Shown: in pieces, positions 1 through 6,276 of the stretch
Numbering within the stretch: the stretch's first letter is position 1
How the letters are laid out: each line of letters starts with the position of its first letter
From: Gammaproteobacteria bacterium
Lineage (GTDB): Bacteria; Pseudomonadota; Gammaproteobacteria; Pseudomonadales; Azotimanducaceae
DNA length: 7,826 nucleotides
Assembly: GCA_027295975.1 (NCBI GenBank)
Contig: JAPUJX010000632.1
Location: 1-7,826, forward strand
Reading direction: 5' to 3'
Position numbers and translations under genes: made by a program
The notes under the pieces: model-generated
Told to the model about the DNA's origin: nothing
Databases searched by the model: none
Seen by the model: the letters and a program-made list of their open reading frames with translations, nothing else

Positions 1-180
1 AACCTGCATATTGCCATCGAGCACGTCATAACCGAGGGGTACCCGGTTGTTGGGAATGGAATGGGACGTCTCCATGAGACCGTCGGAGTTGATATACCGA
101 TAGTACCGCGCAGCCTCCGCTTGCCAGGCGAGCGTAATACCAGCCAGGGCGATAGACAGGATTACTGCACGTTTAAACAT
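1..180 (-). CDS. DUF4124-like exported protein, 3' end beyond the window (partial)
   Basis: The first 60 codons of a protein read leftwards from an ATG at 178-180 and run off the window without a stop. It opens with a basic n-region (MFKR), a hydrophobic stretch to about residue 19 and an AEA-A cleavage site near residue 23, so a Sec signal peptide is clear. The mature start has an aromatic YYRYINSDG segment followed by a SIPNNRVPLGYDVLD segment. Both resemble the short DUF4124 domain of proteobacterial periplasmic proteins, in which a 'YRY-N-DG' strand is followed by 'IPPEY--GYEVLD'. No enzymatic function is known to me for this domain. The gene lies 27 nt after the pyrE stop on the same strand and is probably cotranscribed with it. 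The ribosome binding site is weak (GAAG just before the start). The signal peptide is secure; the family call is from recalled motifs. Confidence 0.72.
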   Translation of the reverse strand, partial: MFKRAVILSIALAGITLAWQAEAARYYRYINSDGLMETSHSIPNNRVPLGYDVLDGNMQV

Positions 181-207
181 GGTTCTTCGTTACCTTCACA
201 GTTATCC

Positions 208-909
208 TCACACGCCAGTCAGGCTGTTGGCCCGTGCAGCATCAATATCCGGCTCAGCACAATGAGCCTGTTGATAACTTCTAATTTTCGCAACGGTCGC
301 CCTGAGATTTTTGTTTCCCCGTGCCCACAAGTCAAGGTACTCGATCACATCCTGCAGGCATAAAAGGCTGCTAACCGGCACGCCAAGCTCCTCTTCGAGG
401 TCGGCAACCGCGGTTCGACCCGATTCATTGAGTTCCTGTCTGTCGAGTGCGATCACGACCCCGACTATTTCTCCACCCTCGCCGCGAACGAGCCCGGCCG
501 CTTCACGGACGGCGGTACCGGCGGTGAGCACATCGTCGACGAGGAGTACCCGGCCAGCAACCGCCGCTCCCACGAACCGGCCACCTTCGCCGTGCTGCTT
601 TCCTTCCTTGCGATTGAAGGCGATACCAACGTCTTTGCCGTTCCGCGCAAGGGCCAGAGCAGCCGCCACCGCGATCGGAATACCCTTGTAGGCTGGCCCG
701 AACACAACGTCGAACTCGAGCCCCGAACCGTCGAGGTGATCCGCGTAACATTCCCCGAGCTGCCGCATGGCCGCTCCGCTGTTCAACGCACCAAGGTTGA
801 AGAAATAGGGGCTTTGGCGACCCGATTTCAACCTGAACTCGCCGAACATCAACACATCCCGGTCGATCATGAGCTCGAGCAACAGCCGTTTTTGCGCCTG
901 GTTCAGCAA
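208..909 (-). CDS. pyrE: Orotate phosphoribosyltransferase
   Basis: PyrE transfers the phosphoribosyl group of PRPP to orotate, giving OMP in cytoplasmic de novo pyrimidine synthesis; it acts as a dimer. The 233-residue product aligns throughout with E. coli PyrE (213 aa), including FGEFRLKSGRQSPYFFN (22-38), FGPAYKGIPIA (70-80), the mobile catalytic loop RKEGKQHGEGG (100-110, with K101, K104 and H106) and the PRPP motif VLLVDDVLTAGTA (121-133). The C-terminus is longer than in E. coli by a tail ending DAARANSLTGV. I chose TTG at 907-909 as the start: it has a GGAG Shine-Dalgarno 7 nt upstream and places the N-terminus within two residues of E. coli, and an in-frame stop at 943-945 limits any extension. 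The next ATG (codon 14) would trim the first helix. The start is one base after the rph stop, so translation is probably coupled, and there is no room for the attenuator that lies between rph and pyrE in E. coli. Confidence 0.96.
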   Translation of the reverse strand: MLNQAQKRLLLELMIDRDVLMFGEFRLKSGRQSPYFFNLGALNSGAAMRQLGECYADHLDGSGLEFDVVFGPAYKGIPIAVAAALALARNGKDVGIAFNRKEGKQHGEGGRFVGAAVAGRVLLVDDVLTAGTAVREAAGLVRGEGGEIVGVVIALDRQELNESGRTAVADLEEELGVPVSSLLCLQDVIEYLDLWARGNKNLRATVAKIRSYQQAHCAEPDIDAARANSLTGV

Positions 910-916
910 ATCAGTT

Positions 917-920
917 CTCC
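917..920 (-). promoter_or_regulatory. Shine-Dalgarno GGAG of pyrE, inside the end of rph
   Basis: On the minus strand a GGAG sits 7 nt before the TTG at 909. It lies within the last codons of rph, whose TGA is at 911-913. This is the best ribosome binding site near the pyrE start. It decides for the rare TTG over the downstream ATG and suggests that ribosomes finishing rph hand over to pyrE. Confidence 0.75.
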
Positions 921-1111
921 AAAGCAGCTCGCTGCAGTTGTATCAGTTGCGAGGCACCATGCCTGGCAAGGCGCAGCATCTCGGTCAGTTCTTCATCGCC
1001 AAACGGAGCACCTTCGGCGGTGCCCTGCAACTCGATGAAACCGCCAGATTCCAGCAACACGACGTTCATATCGGTTCCCGCGGTAGAGTCTTCCGCATAA
1101 TCCAGATCGAG

Positions 1112-1124
1112 CACAGGCTGTCCC
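1112..1124 (-). promoter_or_regulatory. Possible reinitiation site (GGGA plus GTG) directly after the rph amber codon
   Basis: The G of the TAG plus the next three bases form GGGA (1121-1124), 6 nt before an in-frame GTG at 1112-1114. A ribosome stopping at the TAG could restart here and make a C-terminal piece of 67 residues that contains both conserved aspartates, and also keep ribosomes moving towards pyrE. The spacing is good but the Shine-Dalgarno match is only four bases, so this may be chance. Confidence 0.25.
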
Positions 1125-1126
1125 TA
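1124..1126 (-). other. Premature TAG (amber) codon 166 of rph
   Basis: The minus-strand codons here are GGT ATA TGG TAG GGA CAG CCT GTG, giving G-I-W-stop-G-Q-P-V. As I recall the family, the matching segment is G-M-Y-Q-G-E-P-V in Pseudomonas, G-I-Y-R-G-E-P-V in Xanthomonas and G-I-V-N-G-E-A-V in E. coli. The alignment keeps register on both sides of the stop. A single C-to-T change from a glutamine CAG codon is the simplest origin. Confidence 0.85.
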
Positions 1127-1155
1127 CCATATACCCACGGATACAGATGCCACAA

Positions 1156-1177
1156 ACTCCCTGAACACTCCCTGAAC
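1156..1177. repeat. Exact 11-bp tandem repeat inside rph
   Basis: The unit ACTCCCTGAAC occurs twice in direct succession (1156-1166 and 1167-1177), followed by a third partial TCCC. On the coding strand it gives GGGAGTTCA-type repeats encoding [10 protein letters not shown]. The unit length is not a multiple of three, yet the reading frame on both sides agrees with the family, and the segment is about five residues shorter than in E. coli. The repeat therefore marks a spot that has probably gained and lost bases by slippage. Confidence 0.8.
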
Positions 1178-1650
1178 TCCCAGAGAGACAACAGCATCAT
1201 GAAGCGCAAGAGAACTGCCGGAAATGGACGCGGTGCGGGTTCCTCCGTCCGCTTGAATGACGTCACAATCCAAGCGGATCGTTCGTTCTCCCAATGCGTC
1301 CATATCCACCGACGCTCGCAGCGCACGCCCGATGAGCCGCTGAATTTCCAGCGTTCTGCCGCCCTGTTTCCCCCGTGTGGCCTCACGGTCGTTGCGGGTG
1401 TGAGTCGAGCCCGGGAGCATGCCGTACTCCGCGGTCAACCAGCCGCTTCCCCGACCGCGCAGGAAGCCGGGGACCGAATTGTCAACGCTCGCGGTACAGA
1501 TCACCTTGGTGTCGCCAAACTCCACCAACACCGAGCCCGGGGCATGTTTCGTGAAACGGCGGGTAAAAGTAACGTCTCTGAGCTGATCCGGCTCACGTCC
1601 ACTGGGTCTGATCCGGCTCATCAACTTCTCTCAACGGGCCAAGGAACGAC

Positions 1651-1656
1651 ATTATA
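1651..1656 (-). promoter_or_regulatory. Candidate -10 box of the rph-pyrE promoter
   Basis: A perfect sigma-70 -10 hexamer, TATAAT, lies on the minus strand 29 nt before the rph ATG, within the divergent rph/yicC gap. That would give a leader of roughly 20 nt. No recognisable -35 hexamer is present at 16-19 bp spacing, so the call rests on the -10 sequence and its position. Confidence 0.45.
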
Positions 1657-1695
1657 AAGGCCGGGGTTGGCCCATGCCCGCGCTAATTTTTGAGG

Positions 1696-1701
1696 TAGAA
1701 T
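1696..1701 (+). promoter_or_regulatory. Candidate -10 box of the yicC operon promoter
   Basis: TAGAAT, one base from the -10 consensus, lies 30 nt before the yicC ATG in the divergent gap. No convincing -35 element is found at normal spacing. Since yicC begins the plus-strand run of genes, a promoter is expected in this 110-bp gap, but this particular hexamer is a weak candidate. Confidence 0.28.
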
Positions 1702-1731
1702 GCCGCGCTCACCAACACGCGCGTTTTCCCG

Positions 1732-2625
1732 ATGATTCATAGCATGACATCATTTGCCCGTTGCCAAGCGGAAACCGACGGCCTGCTGTTGACCTGGGAG
1801 CTGCGCTCGGTGAACCATCGGTTCCTCGAAACCCACTTCAGGCTCCCGGATACTCTACGGTCCATGGAACATCCCCTGCGGGAGGTTCTCAGAAAGCAGA
1901 TCAAACGCGGTAAGGTGGACTGTACGCTGCGCCTCGAGCAGCAGTCCGGTCACGACGACATTTCGCTCAATCGTCCCTTTTTGCTGCAGATACTGGACCT
2001 GCTGGAGCAGATTCGCACCGAAGCGCCCGACATTGGCTCGCCCACCTCCATGGAACTTCTGAAATGGCCGGGAGTCCTAGACGAAACCCCCGGCATCGAT
2101 GACAACAAGTCCGCTATAACGGCCATCCATGAGCTTTTCCAGGAGACGCTGATCGAGTTGATCAGTCATCGCCAACGAGAAGGTGCACAGCTGAGCGCCA
2201 CCATCAGTCGACGTCTGGACGAAATCGACCAGATTATCGAAGACGTCAAATTACTGATCTCTTCCCTCGGTGAACGGTTACTCACAAGGCTCAAGGGCAA
2301 GGTGGCCGATCTCGCGAGCCTTCTGGACGAAACACGTCCGAGTCTGCTGGACGAAGGACGTCTGGAGCAGGAAGTAGTCCTGCTGGCACAACGCGCAGAC
2401 GTGACCGAAGAACTCGATCGCCTGAGCATTCATGTGGAGGAAGCGCGCAACAACCTCCTCAGCCCGGGGCCCCAGGGTAGACGCCTCGACTTCCTTGCCC
2501 AGGAGCTGAACCGCGAAGCCAACACCCTCGGGTCAAAGTCCGCGGTTGCGGAAACCTCGCGCAAAGCCGTGGATCTCAAGGTGATCATCGAACAGATTCG
2601 CGAACAGGTGCAGAACGTCGAATGA
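1732..2625 (+). CDS. yicC: YicC family endoribonuclease
   Basis: The 297-residue protein aligns along its whole length with E. coli YicC (287 aa). It starts with MIHSMTSFAR, continues with the family motifs WELRSVNHRFLETHFRLP (22-39) and RGKVDCTLRLE (59-69), and has LLKWPGVLDE near the middle. The C-terminal DUF1732 region holds RLEQEVVLLAQRADVTEELDR and the signature GRRLDFLAQELNREANTLGSK, ending in IIEQIREQVQNVE. The middle and end are rich in charged helices and probably coiled coil. E. coli YicC has been reported to be an endoribonuclease that affects small-RNA turnover; assigning that activity here is inference from homology. The gene is divergent from rph, as in E. coli, and leads the plus-strand operon. 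No strong Shine-Dalgarno precedes the ATG, but the MI-SMT start matches the family. Its stop overlaps the gmk start by ATGA. Confidence 0.95.
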   Translation: MIHSMTSFARCQAETDGLLLTWELRSVNHRFLETHFRLPDTLRSMEHPLREVLRKQIKRGKVDCTLRLEQQSGHDDISLNRPFLLQILDLLEQIRTEAPDIGSPTSMELLKWPGVLDETPGIDDNKSAITAIHELFQETLIELISHRQREGAQLSATISRRLDEIDQIIEDVKLLISSLGERLLTRLKGKVADLASLLDETRPSLLDEGRLEQEVVLLAQRADVTEELDRLSIHVEEARNNLLSPGPQGRRLDFLAQELNREANTLGSKSAVAETSRKAVDLKVIIEQIREQVQNVE

Positions 2626-3248
2626 GGGACGGCCGACTGATTATCGTCTCCGCGCCATCGGGAGCCGGGAAAACGAGCCTCATCGGCGCGCTGCTGGCCC
2701 AATACCAGGACGATGACATGGTGGTTTCCGTTTCCCATACCACGCGCGCCAAACGTCCCAGGGAACGCGACGGAGTCGACTACCACTTTGTCGATGCAAA
2801 GACTTTTGCGCTGATGGTTGACCAGGGGGCGTTCCTCGAGCACGCGGAAGTATTCGGTAATCACTATGGAACCTCCCGACAGGCGGTTGCAGAGGAACTC
2901 GCCCACGGCCAGGATGTCGTGCTCGAAATCGACTGGCAGGGCGCTCGGATGGTGCGCGCCGAATTTCCCCATACCCTGGATATTTTTATCCTGCCCCCTT
3001 CTCGCGCGGAGCTCGCGGCACGGCTGAAGACTCGCGGAGAAGACAATTCCAAGGTGATCAACCGGCGCATGAACGAAGCTCGGCGAGAAATCTCTCACTA
3101 CGGCGATTATGCAAATCTCGTGGTCAACGACGACTTCGACCAGGCGCTCGCCCATGTCACTTCCATAGTAGAGGCGGCAAGGTGCGGCACCCGGCTACCG
3201 CGCCAGGATATGAAAACGCTGCTGGATGAGCTCTTGTCAGAAAACTAG
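2622..3248 (+). CDS. gmk: Guanylate kinase
   Basis: Gmk phosphorylates GMP to GDP with ATP, the essential step feeding GTP and (p)ppGpp pools in the cytoplasm. The 208-residue product matches E. coli Gmk (207 aa). It has the P-loop APSGAGKT (11-18), the GMP-binding segment SVSHTTR (36-42) with DGVDYHFV after it, VLEIDWQGARMVR in the core, and the lid segment ILPPSRAELAARLKTRGEDN. The segment after TTR is unusual: the conserved RPGE reads RPRE (45-48), with arginine for glycine, and the preceding proline is lysine. Everything else needed for activity is present, so I treat it as functional. The start overlaps the yicC stop by four bases, suggesting coupling. The gene ends in TAG at normal family length. 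In several bacteria Gmk is inhibited by (p)ppGpp, which fits its position near spoT. Confidence 0.97.
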   Translation: MRDGRLIIVSAPSGAGKTSLIGALLAQYQDDDMVVSVSHTTRAKRPRERDGVDYHFVDAKTFALMVDQGAFLEHAEVFGNHYGTSRQAVAEELAHGQDVVLEIDWQGARMVRAEFPHTLDIFILPPSRAELAARLKTRGEDNSKVINRRMNEARREISHYGDYANLVVNDDFDQALAHVTSIVEAARCGTRLPRQDMKTLLDELLSEN

Positions 3249-3359
3249 AGGATCGGTACACTCGCGCGCTCGTTAGAACCACTAGCCCGCATATTCACCC
3301 GTTCGCGTGGCGACGGCCTCAGGAATAGTCGGGGTAAAACAACACAACGAAGGTAGGTT

Positions 3360-3656
3360 ATGGCCCGAATCACCGTTGAAGATTGTCTGGAACACGTAGC
3401 TAACCGCTTCGAACTGGTAATGCTGGCAACCCGGCGGGCGCGACAGATGCGCCGCTTCGGTGCCGAGCCTATGGTGCCCGAGGAAGACGACAAGCCGACT
3501 GTGATTGCTCTGCGGGAAATAGCGGAAGGTCTGGTCTCCCACGAAATGCTTGACGCAAAGGATGCCGCCACGGAGGATGAAGCGTTAGAAGTATCCTTCG
3601 GTATTGAAGATGACGAAAACCGCAGGGGCCAAGACTTCGACCCGGGCCGGAAGTGA
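3360..3656 (+). CDS. rpoZ: RNA polymerase omega subunit
   Basis: Omega helps to fold and keep the beta' subunit in RNA polymerase, and with beta' it forms ppGpp binding site 1 in proteobacteria. The 98-residue product is close to E. coli omega (91 aa). It opens with [20 protein letters not shown], then has [10 protein letters not shown] (21-30), a short acidic EEDDK, the highly conserved [13 protein letters not shown] (47-59) and a variable acidic tail. The ATG at 3360 has GGTAGG upstream. It follows gmk after 111 nt, the widest same-strand gap here; I see no clear terminator or complete promoter in it, though rpoZ may have its own. The last 47 nt also encode the start of spoT in another frame. 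Confidence 0.97.
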   Translation: MARITVEDCLEHVANRFELVMLATRRARQMRRFGAEPMVPEEDDKPTVIALREIAEGLVSHEMLDAKDAATEDEALEVSFGIEDDENRRGQDFDPGRK

Positions 3657-5841
3657 TCCGTCGGTCGAATCCTACTTTCTGCAACGGCTGGCCGAACAGG
3701 CCCAGCGAGATGACGTAGCAGCCCCGGCTACCCTGGAGACGCTCATCCAGGCTCTCGAAGGTTACCTGCCGGAAAAACAGCTTCAGCAGGTTCAGCAGGC
3801 GTATGTTTATGCGGCTTATGCCCACGAGGGCCAAATGCGCCAGTCCGGACATCCCTACATATCACACCCGCTGGCTGTCGCCCACATCCTGGCCACCATG
3901 CGCATGGATCATCAGACCGTAATTGCCGCTTTGTTACACGACGTCATTGAAGACACCCGGGTCGCCAAACAAGCACTTGGTAAACGTTTCGGAAAACCGG
4001 TTGCGGAAATCGTCGATGGCGTCTCGAAGCTCCGCAAGATATTCCGCTCCCAGGCGGAAGCCCAGGCCGAGAATTTCCAGAAGATGGCCATGGCGATGGC
4101 GAAGGATCTTCGCGTGATCATGGTCAAACTCGCCGACCGGCTGCACAACATGCGCACCATCGGTGTCATGTCCAGCGAACAGCGCCGGCGCACCGCCCGG
4201 GAAACATTGGAGTTTTACGCACCAATCGCCAACCGGCTCGGCATCCATACGATGAAACTGGAGCTCGAGGAACTCGGTTTCCATGCCCTGTACCCCCTGC
4301 GCGCGGACCGTATTGGCCGGGCCGTGAAAGCGGCTCGCGGTAACCGCAGTGCATTGATGAACGAACTCAACAAATCAATCGCCACCGCGCTTGCCACCGA
4401 CGGGATAAACGCTGAGGTCGCGGGCCGGGAGAAACACCTCTACTCCATCTACCGGAAGATGAAATCGCAACATAAACCGTTTTCCGAGATCATGGACGTT
4501 TTCGGTTTTCGCATCGTCGTGGAACAGGACGACGACTGTTACCGTGCCCTCGGCGTGGTGCACAACCTTTACAAACCGGTGGCGGGCCGCTTCAAGGACT
4601 ACATAGCGATTCCCAAGGTGAACGGCTATCAATCGCTGCATACGACCCTGTTCGGCATGCACGGGGTACCCATCGAGGTGCAGATTCGAACTCGAGACAT
4701 GGCTACGGTGGCCGATATCGGCATCGCGGGTCACTGGCTGTACAAGACCGATCAGGACGACCTCCAGACGAGCCAGCATCGAGCAAGGCGCTGGGTGAAA
4801 GATCTGTTGGATCTGCAGCAACGTGCCGGAAATCCACTCGAGTTCGTCGAAAGCCTGAAAATCGACCTGTTTCCCGATGAGGTGTATGTGTTCACCCCAC
4901 GTGGCGACATTCTGGAGCTGCCCCGGGGCTCCTGCCCGGTGGATTTTGCCTATGCGGTGCACACCGATATCGGCAATCGTTGTGTGGCTTGTCGAATAGA
5001 CCGGAACCTCTCGCCGCTCTCTCAACAACTGCAAAGCGGCCAGAGCGTGGAGATCATCACATCGGCAGGCGCGAAGCCGAACCCGGACTGGCTCACCTTC
5101 GTGGTTTCCAGCAAAGCACGCAGCGGTATCCGCCACGCACTGAAGGACCAGCAGCAAGCCGACTCGATCGCGTTCGGTCGTCGTTTGCTCAACCGCTCGC
5201 TCGCAAACGCAAACAAGAGCATCAACGATCTGGACTTCCGGCGCTTACGACGGGTGTTCAAGGAGTTCGGGGTACGGCGCTTGAACGAGGTGCTCGAAGC
5301 CATCGGCAACGGTGAACTTCTCTCTTACGTGGTCGCCCAACGCCTGCTGGAAGCCGATAACCCGGACTTCCAGGGCGTTCCCGTGGAAACGAGCGGACCG
5401 GTGGCAATTCACGGCGGAGAGGGGCTCGTGATCAGCTACGGCAGATGCTGCGGTCCGGTACCGGGTGATCTTATCGTGGGGCATATGACTCCCGGTAAAG
5501 GGTTTGTGGTGCACGTTGAATCCTGCCCCAACATGACCGAAATACGAAGGCGGCACGACAATAAGGGAATCATTCCAGCACACTGGGCGACCACCGGGGG
5601 AGAATTTCTCACCACCTTGCGCATCGAGGTCAACCGTAAAAAAGGCATCATCGCGGAGCTTGCTGCAACGCTCCACGAAGCCGATGCCGGCGTCGAGAAC
5701 ATACACGTGGAAGAACGCAACGCTCAGGTCTCGAGCGTCATCGTGACACTCTCGGTGAGCGACAGAAACCACCTGGCCCGGGGCATTCGCCGCTTGCGAA
5801 CCATCAGCAGCGTATTGACAATTACCCGTGTGGCCGCATAA
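3610..5841 (+). CDS. spoT: Bifunctional (p)ppGpp synthetase/hydrolase
   Basis: SpoT makes and degrades the stringent-response alarmone (p)ppGpp. The 743-residue product carries, in order, the HD hydrolase domain (AHEGQ with H72; HDVIED at 110-115), the synthetase domain (RFKD at 327-330, NGYQSLH at 338-344), a TGS domain (from [10 protein letters not shown], 419-428), a helical and CC region (CCGPVPGD, 613-620) and a C-terminal ACT domain from about 666. The basic RxKD motif is that of bifunctional Rel/SpoT enzymes; monofunctional RelA has an acidic version. Both active sites look intact. I start at ATG 3610; a TTG two codons earlier (3604) is the alternative. No ATG, GTG or TTG lies between 3610 and the conserved region, so the protein must have an extension of about 45 residues compared with E. 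coli SpoT (702 aa). The start lies inside rpoZ in another frame and has only weak ribosome-binding sequence, so translational coupling is likely. Confidence 0.96.
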   Translation: MTKTAGAKTSTRAGSDPSVESYFLQRLAEQAQRDDVAAPATLETLIQALEGYLPEKQLQQVQQAYVYAAYAHEGQMRQSGHPYISHPLAVAHILATMRMDHQTVIAALLHDVIEDTRVAKQALGKRFGKPVAEIVDGVSKLRKIFRSQAEAQAENFQKMAMAMAKDLRVIMVKLADRLHNMRTIGVMSSEQRRRTARETLEFYAPIANRLGIHTMKLELEELGFHALYPLRADRIGRAVKAARGNRSALMNELNKSIATALATDGINAEVAGREKHLYSIYRKMKSQHKPFSEIMDVFGFRIVVEQDDDCYRALGVVHNLYKPVAGRFKDYIAIPKVNGYQSLHTTLFGMHGVPIEVQIRTRDMATVADIGIAGHWLYKTDQDDLQTSQHRARRWVKDLLDLQQRAGNPLEFVESLKIDLFPDEVYVFTPRGDILELPRGSCPVDFAYAVHTDIGNRCVACRIDRNLSPLSQQLQSGQSVEIITSAGAKPNPDWLTFVVSSKARSGIRHALKDQQQADSIAFGRRLLNRSLANANKSINDLDFRRLRRVFKEFGVRRLNEVLEAIGNGELLSYVVAQRLLEADNPDFQGVPVETSGPVAIHGGEGLVISYGRCCGPVPGDLIVGHMTPGKGFVVHVESCPNMTEIRRRHDNKGIIPAHWATTGGEFLTTLRIEVNRKKGIIAELAATLHEADAGVENIHVEERNAQVSSVIVTLSVSDRNHLARGIRRLRTISSVLTITRVAA

Positions 5842-5888
5842 CCCGGCCCTCGAGGACTTAAGGGGTGCAGGACCAGGAAATTCACAAC

Positions 5889-6272
5889 ATGGCCAAAACG
5901 ACCATCACGACCACAAAGGCACCGGCGGCAATCGGCACTTACTCTCAGGCGGTGCAGGTCGGGAACACCGTCTACCTGTCCGGACAAATCCCGTTAGTCC
6001 CGGCAACCATGGTTCTCGTAGAAGGGGGCTTCGACGAGCAGGCAAGGCAGGTGTTTAAAAATCTCGCCGCGGTCGCAACGGCGGCGGGTGGCACCCTCGC
6101 AAATCTCGTCAAGCTAACGGTGTACCTCACCGACCTGGGTAATTTCCAAACCGTCAACGCGGTGATGGAAGAATTTTTTGCCGCCCCATATCCGGCCCGA
6201 GCGGCCGTGGGCGTTGCCGAACTACCGAAACTCGCCCAGGTAGAGGTCGAAGCCATATTGGTCTTCGATTGA
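5889..6272 (+). CDS. ridA: RidA family enamine/imine deaminase
   Basis: RidA hydrolyses reactive enamines and imines, such as 2-aminoacrylate released by PLP-dependent threonine/serine dehydratases, to keto acids and ammonia, and so protects PLP enzymes. Proteins of this family form trimers. The 127-residue product has [12 protein letters not shown] (11-22), VYLSGQIP (28-35), [18 protein letters not shown] (73-90) and the active-site [14 protein letters not shown] (101-114). The substrate-binding arginine is R104 and the conserved glutamate in VEVEAI is E121. I chose ATG 5889, with AGGA at 5875-5878, because it gives the usual family length; a GTG at 5865 in the same frame would add eight residues. 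The gene lies 47 nt after spoT and 4 nt before recG. Its place between them is shared with other gammaproteobacteria, as I recall, but no direct link with (p)ppGpp metabolism is established. Confidence 0.95.
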   Translation: MAKTTITTTKAPAAIGTYSQAVQVGNTVYLSGQIPLVPATMVLVEGGFDEQARQVFKNLAAVATAAGGTLANLVKLTVYLTDLGNFQTVNAVMEEFFAAPYPARAAVGVAELPKLAQVEVEAILVFD

Positions 6273-6276
6273 CCAG

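Larger units (their letters stand above)
911..1621 (-). pseudogene. rph: RNase PH interrupted by an in-frame amber codon
   Basis: RNase PH is a phosphorolytic 3'-5' exoribonuclease that trims tRNA 3' ends; it forms a hexameric ring. Read from ATG at 1621 (GAGAGAAG upstream), the gene has 237 codons including the final TGA, close to E. coli's 238 residues, and aligns from end to end. Codons 1-165 carry [17 protein letters not shown] (29-45), [11 protein letters not shown] (60-70), [20 protein letters not shown] (84-103) and [17 protein letters not shown] (117-133). Codon 166 is TAG (1124-1126). The same frame then continues with [13 protein letters not shown] and TDMNVV, and ends in the family-typical [11 protein letters not shown]. 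No frameshift is involved. A product stopping at 165 residues lacks D178 and D184 in the conserved EDS/TDMN active-site segment and the last strands, so it should be inactive. The linker before codon 156 is about five residues shorter than in E. coli, and LPG (69-71) replaces the usual LPR. The other possibilities are sequencing error, suppression, or reinitiation at GTG 1112-1114. Confidence 0.85.

Noticed and set aside
61..363. 100-codon plus-strand open frame over the pyrE end and DUF4124 start
   Set aside because: It overlaps the signal-peptide gene and the PyrE C-terminus on the opposite strand and has no family resemblance.
1124..1126. Pyrrolysine or other programmed TAG recoding in RNase PH
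   Set aside because: RNase PH has no known recoded residue, the family has ordinary Q/R/N at this position, and gmk in the same window uses TAG as a normal stop.
1112..1130. Frameshift as the cause of the broken rph
   Set aside because: The two halves (from 1621 and to 911) are in the same frame and align with the family without a gap at the break; only the TAG interrupts them.
869..1657. 262-codon plus-strand open frame opposite rph
   Set aside because: It is antisense to clearly homologous RNase PH sequence, has no recognisable motif and shows low-complexity arginine/serine composition typical of shadow frames in GC-rich DNA.
2430..3155. 241-codon minus-strand open frame opposite yicC and gmk
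   Set aside because: Both genes on the plus strand align fully with known families; this frame crosses their boundary and resembles no family.
3249..3359. Terminator or rpoZ promoter in the gmk-rpoZ gap
   Set aside because: I found no GC-rich hairpin with a T-run, and no -10/-35 pair with acceptable spacing; nothing I could support.
4375..5157. 260-codon minus-strand open frame opposite spoT
   Set aside because: It lies wholly within the conserved SpoT synthetase and TGS coding sequence; a frame shadow.
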